From positions 62,001 to 126,000 of the forward strand of contig CAIKRR010000032.1 in assembly GCA_903829815.1 (NCBI GenBank): DNA of 64,000 bases, read 5' to 3'. This DNA is from an uncultured Pseudomonadota bacterium (GTDB lineage: Bacteria; Pseudomonadota; Gammaproteobacteria; Burkholderiales; SG8-39). The notes under the pieces are model-generated. The model saw only the letters and a program-made list of their open reading frames with translations, made no database searches and was not told the origin of the DNA. Each line of letters opens with the position of its first letter. Position 1 is the stretch's first letter. Below are positions 62,601 through 64,000 of the stretch, one piece after another. Made by a program: the position numbers and the translations under genes.

Positions 62601-64000
62601 TCAAGCAGTCTTGTCAGGCGCCTCAACCAGCGCCTGGGCACGTTGCAGCCAGCGTGTGGCGTGTCCGCCAAACCGATCGGCAAGCCAGGTGAGCAAGGGC
62701 ATCATGCTCACCGACAACTGGATCGCCAGTGCGCGGTGTTCGGCGGCCGAGAGAACATTCGGGTTGGCATTGTGAACATCTTGCAGATGCGAAAAGCGTG
62801 CGCGCTCAGGGTCGAGGCCAAGAAACTGGCATATCCGATGCAGACAGTCCTGGGGAGCGTGCTTGATATCGTCGTAAAAGAAGATGCCGATCTGCGTCGC
62901 GGGGAACACCCGCTCCCAGGTTGCGAGCGTGCGACGGTAATCGCAGCGCAGCTGGTTCTCGGCGCTGGCCAGCTCCTGGAGAACTGCGGCGCGTGTCGGA
63001 CGCACGACACCTTTGACGCGCACAAGCTCGTGAATGGCACCTGAGATCGCTCGTTCGATCGGGTCTCGGAGCAGAAAGAGGATCTTCGCCTTTGGCATGA
63101 TTTGCTGGACATGACGTACGCCCGCCTCCGGCAAGATGGCATAAGCCGGGGTGAAGTCGCCCGCCTGTACCTCGCCACCGGCAAGCGTGAAGAGACTGGC
63201 ATACCAGGCATCGTCGATCGACCGGGCGGCGGCGAAATCGAACGCCCATTGCAACGCGTGCGTCTGCGCCGAAGCGCTTTGGAGCACGGTGGCGAGATGG
63301 CGCCTCCTGAGCGTGCGCCAGATCTGGGCCTCGCCCCGGTGTATTTCGTCGAAGTAGTGAATTTCCTTGGCAGGCGGAACCCAGACTCGAGGATGCGCAG
63401 CCAGATTCCGGTGAAGCCAAGTGGTTCCCGAGCGCTGAGCGCCAATACACAAGAAGTCGGGCAATCGCGGCCCCTGAGCGGCGGGCCGTGCGAGCGCCTC
63501 GAGGGCGATGGCTGCGACCGGCTGTATTCGAACCCCCAGAGGAACCACTTGCCCCGGCCGATCGAGAGGAGCGATGCGCAGGTGCGATAACGTCTGCCGG
63601 GGCGCTATCAGCACGCGATAGTCACCGCCTGGCGCGTGCTGGAGTCGGATCGTGTCGTGACCAGAACCTGGCCGTTCAGCGCTCAGCGATAGCGCAGGCT
63701 TTGAGCCGGCAGACAGGCTCCCGAGCCTGAAGTGCACGATATAAAGGGTTCCCGGAACGAGTTTCTCGGCAAGCGAGTAGACCCAACGGGCGTCCGGCCC
63801 AAGGGCCACCCAGACGTCGCCTACCCGCTCGAAGTTGAAGTGATCGTTCGGGTCAGCCAGGCTCTGGGCATGGGCACGCGAAGGGATCAGCTCGCCGAAT
63901 CGCCCAAACACCTCGCGTGCCCGAAAGAGCGGTCGATCGATGGTGCCGTGGTTCAGATGCCAAGGTAGTCGTAGTTCGGACCGCAGGCGAATATCGATCC
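62601..64000 (-). CDS. Sulfotransferase family protein, 5' end beyond the window
   Basis: At least 466 residues; the frame is open to the right edge with coding-like sequence (LPWHLNHGTIDRPLFRAREV), so the GTG at 63911 is not the start. The N-terminal visible part includes a beta-rich segment (VWVALGPDARWVYSLAEKLVPG, RVLIAPRQTLSHLRIAPL). The sulfotransferase domain has the 5'-phosphosulfate loop FLCIGAQRSGTTWLHRNLAAHP and the 3'-phosphate motif LFLLRDPIERAISGAIHEL, using PAPS as donor. The acceptor is unknown. It lies downstream of nothing visible; the gene at 62375 on the same strand has a 225-base gap. Confidence 0.85.
   Translation of the reverse strand, partial: IDIRLRSELRLPWHLNHGTIDRPLFRAREVFGRFGELIPSRAHAQSLADPNDHFNFERVGDVWVALGPDARWVYSLAEKLVPGTLYIVHFRLGSLSAGSKPALSLSAERPGSGHDTIRLQHAPGGDYRVLIAPRQTLSHLRIAPLDRPGQVVPLGVRIQPVAAIALEALARPAAQGPRLPDFLCIGAQRSGTTWLHRNLAAHPRVWVPPAKEIHYFDEIHRGEAQIWRTLRRRHLATVLQSASAQTHALQWAFDFAAARSIDDAWYASLFTLAGGEVQAGDFTPAYAILPEAGVRHVQQIMPKAKILFLLRDPIERAISGAIHELVRVKGVVRPTRAAVLQELASAENQLRCDYRRTLATWERVFPATQIGIFFYDDIKHAPQDCLHRICQFLGLDPERARFSHLQDVHNANPNVLSAAEHRALAIQLSVSMMPLLTWLADRFGGHATRWLQRAQALVEAPDKTA

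Noticed and set aside
63911-63911. GTG at 63911 as start of the sulfotransferase
   Set aside because: The frame stays open and coding-like to the right edge, so the true start is outside the window.

Overview
This 64 kb window is high-GC, gene-dense bacterial chromosome with short intergenic gaps. Gene content and order point to a betaproteobacterium, most likely Burkholderiales; this is inferred from conserved neighbourhoods, not from a marker gene. The neighbourhoods are DUF971-ubiE-Tim44...ubiB, ntrX-ntrY-DUF4390-rsmB-fmt-def / LysM-dprA-smg-topB, rubredoxin / thiD-thiE-hemL, and mpl...tlpA-aroQ-accB-accC-prmA. I see no rRNA, tRNA, CRISPR array, insertion sequence or prophage.

Layout. 1-8.7 kb: ubiquinone genes (ubiE, ubiB) interrupted by a complete branched-chain-amino-acid-type ABC transporter whose two permeases are fused (LivH-LivM). 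8.7-11.5 kb: a diguanylate cyclase and a sodium:solute symporter, transcribed divergently. 11.5-18.6 kb, minus strand: a truncated CobW-like protein, an NtrX-like regulator with a decayed AAA+ domain, NtrY, DUF4390, RsmB, Fmt and Def. 18.7-25.1 kb, plus strand: LysM protein, DprA, Smg, topoisomerase III with a histone-H1-like tail, and a small unknown protein. 25.2-28.7 kb: a catabolic-looking group (gentisate-dioxygenase-like cupin, polysaccharide deacetylase, Bug/TctC binding protein, SnoaL-like protein). 28.8-31.7 kb: a molybdopterin oxidoreductase with its cytochrome b, then NADP-isocitrate dehydrogenase. 31.7-36.5 kb: a second Liv-type transporter, here with LivM fused to LivG. 36.5-40.7 kb: a stand-alone receiver, rubredoxin, ThiD, ThiE, HemL and MscL. 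40.9-49.2 kb, minus strand: a secreted glycoside hydrolase, MgtE, a TonB-like protein, an RNase II family protein, an esterase and Mpl. 49.3-56.8 kb, plus strand: a small conserved protein, a third (unfused) Liv-type transporter, an FAD oxidoreductase and a TlpA-like thioredoxin. 56.9-61.8 kb: AroQ, AccB, AccC, PrmA, a PfkB kinase and a SlyB-like lipoprotein. 61.8-64 kb: a tandem ribbon-helix-helix protein and a sulfotransferase that runs off the right edge.

The housekeeping functions cover quinone synthesis, translation initiation and maturation (fmt/def), 16S rRNA methylation, DNA uptake and processing, fatty acid, shikimate, thiamine and tetrapyrrole synthesis, and cell-wall recycling. Accessory metabolism is placed between them. 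The most distinctive features are three Liv-type ABC cassettes, each between otherwise conserved housekeeping genes and each with a different domain-fusion state, and the NtrY/NtrX locus with a decayed AAA+ regulator and a translationally coupled, P-loop-deficient CobW-like fragment. Several near-perfect inverted or direct repeats lie in the intergenic gaps.
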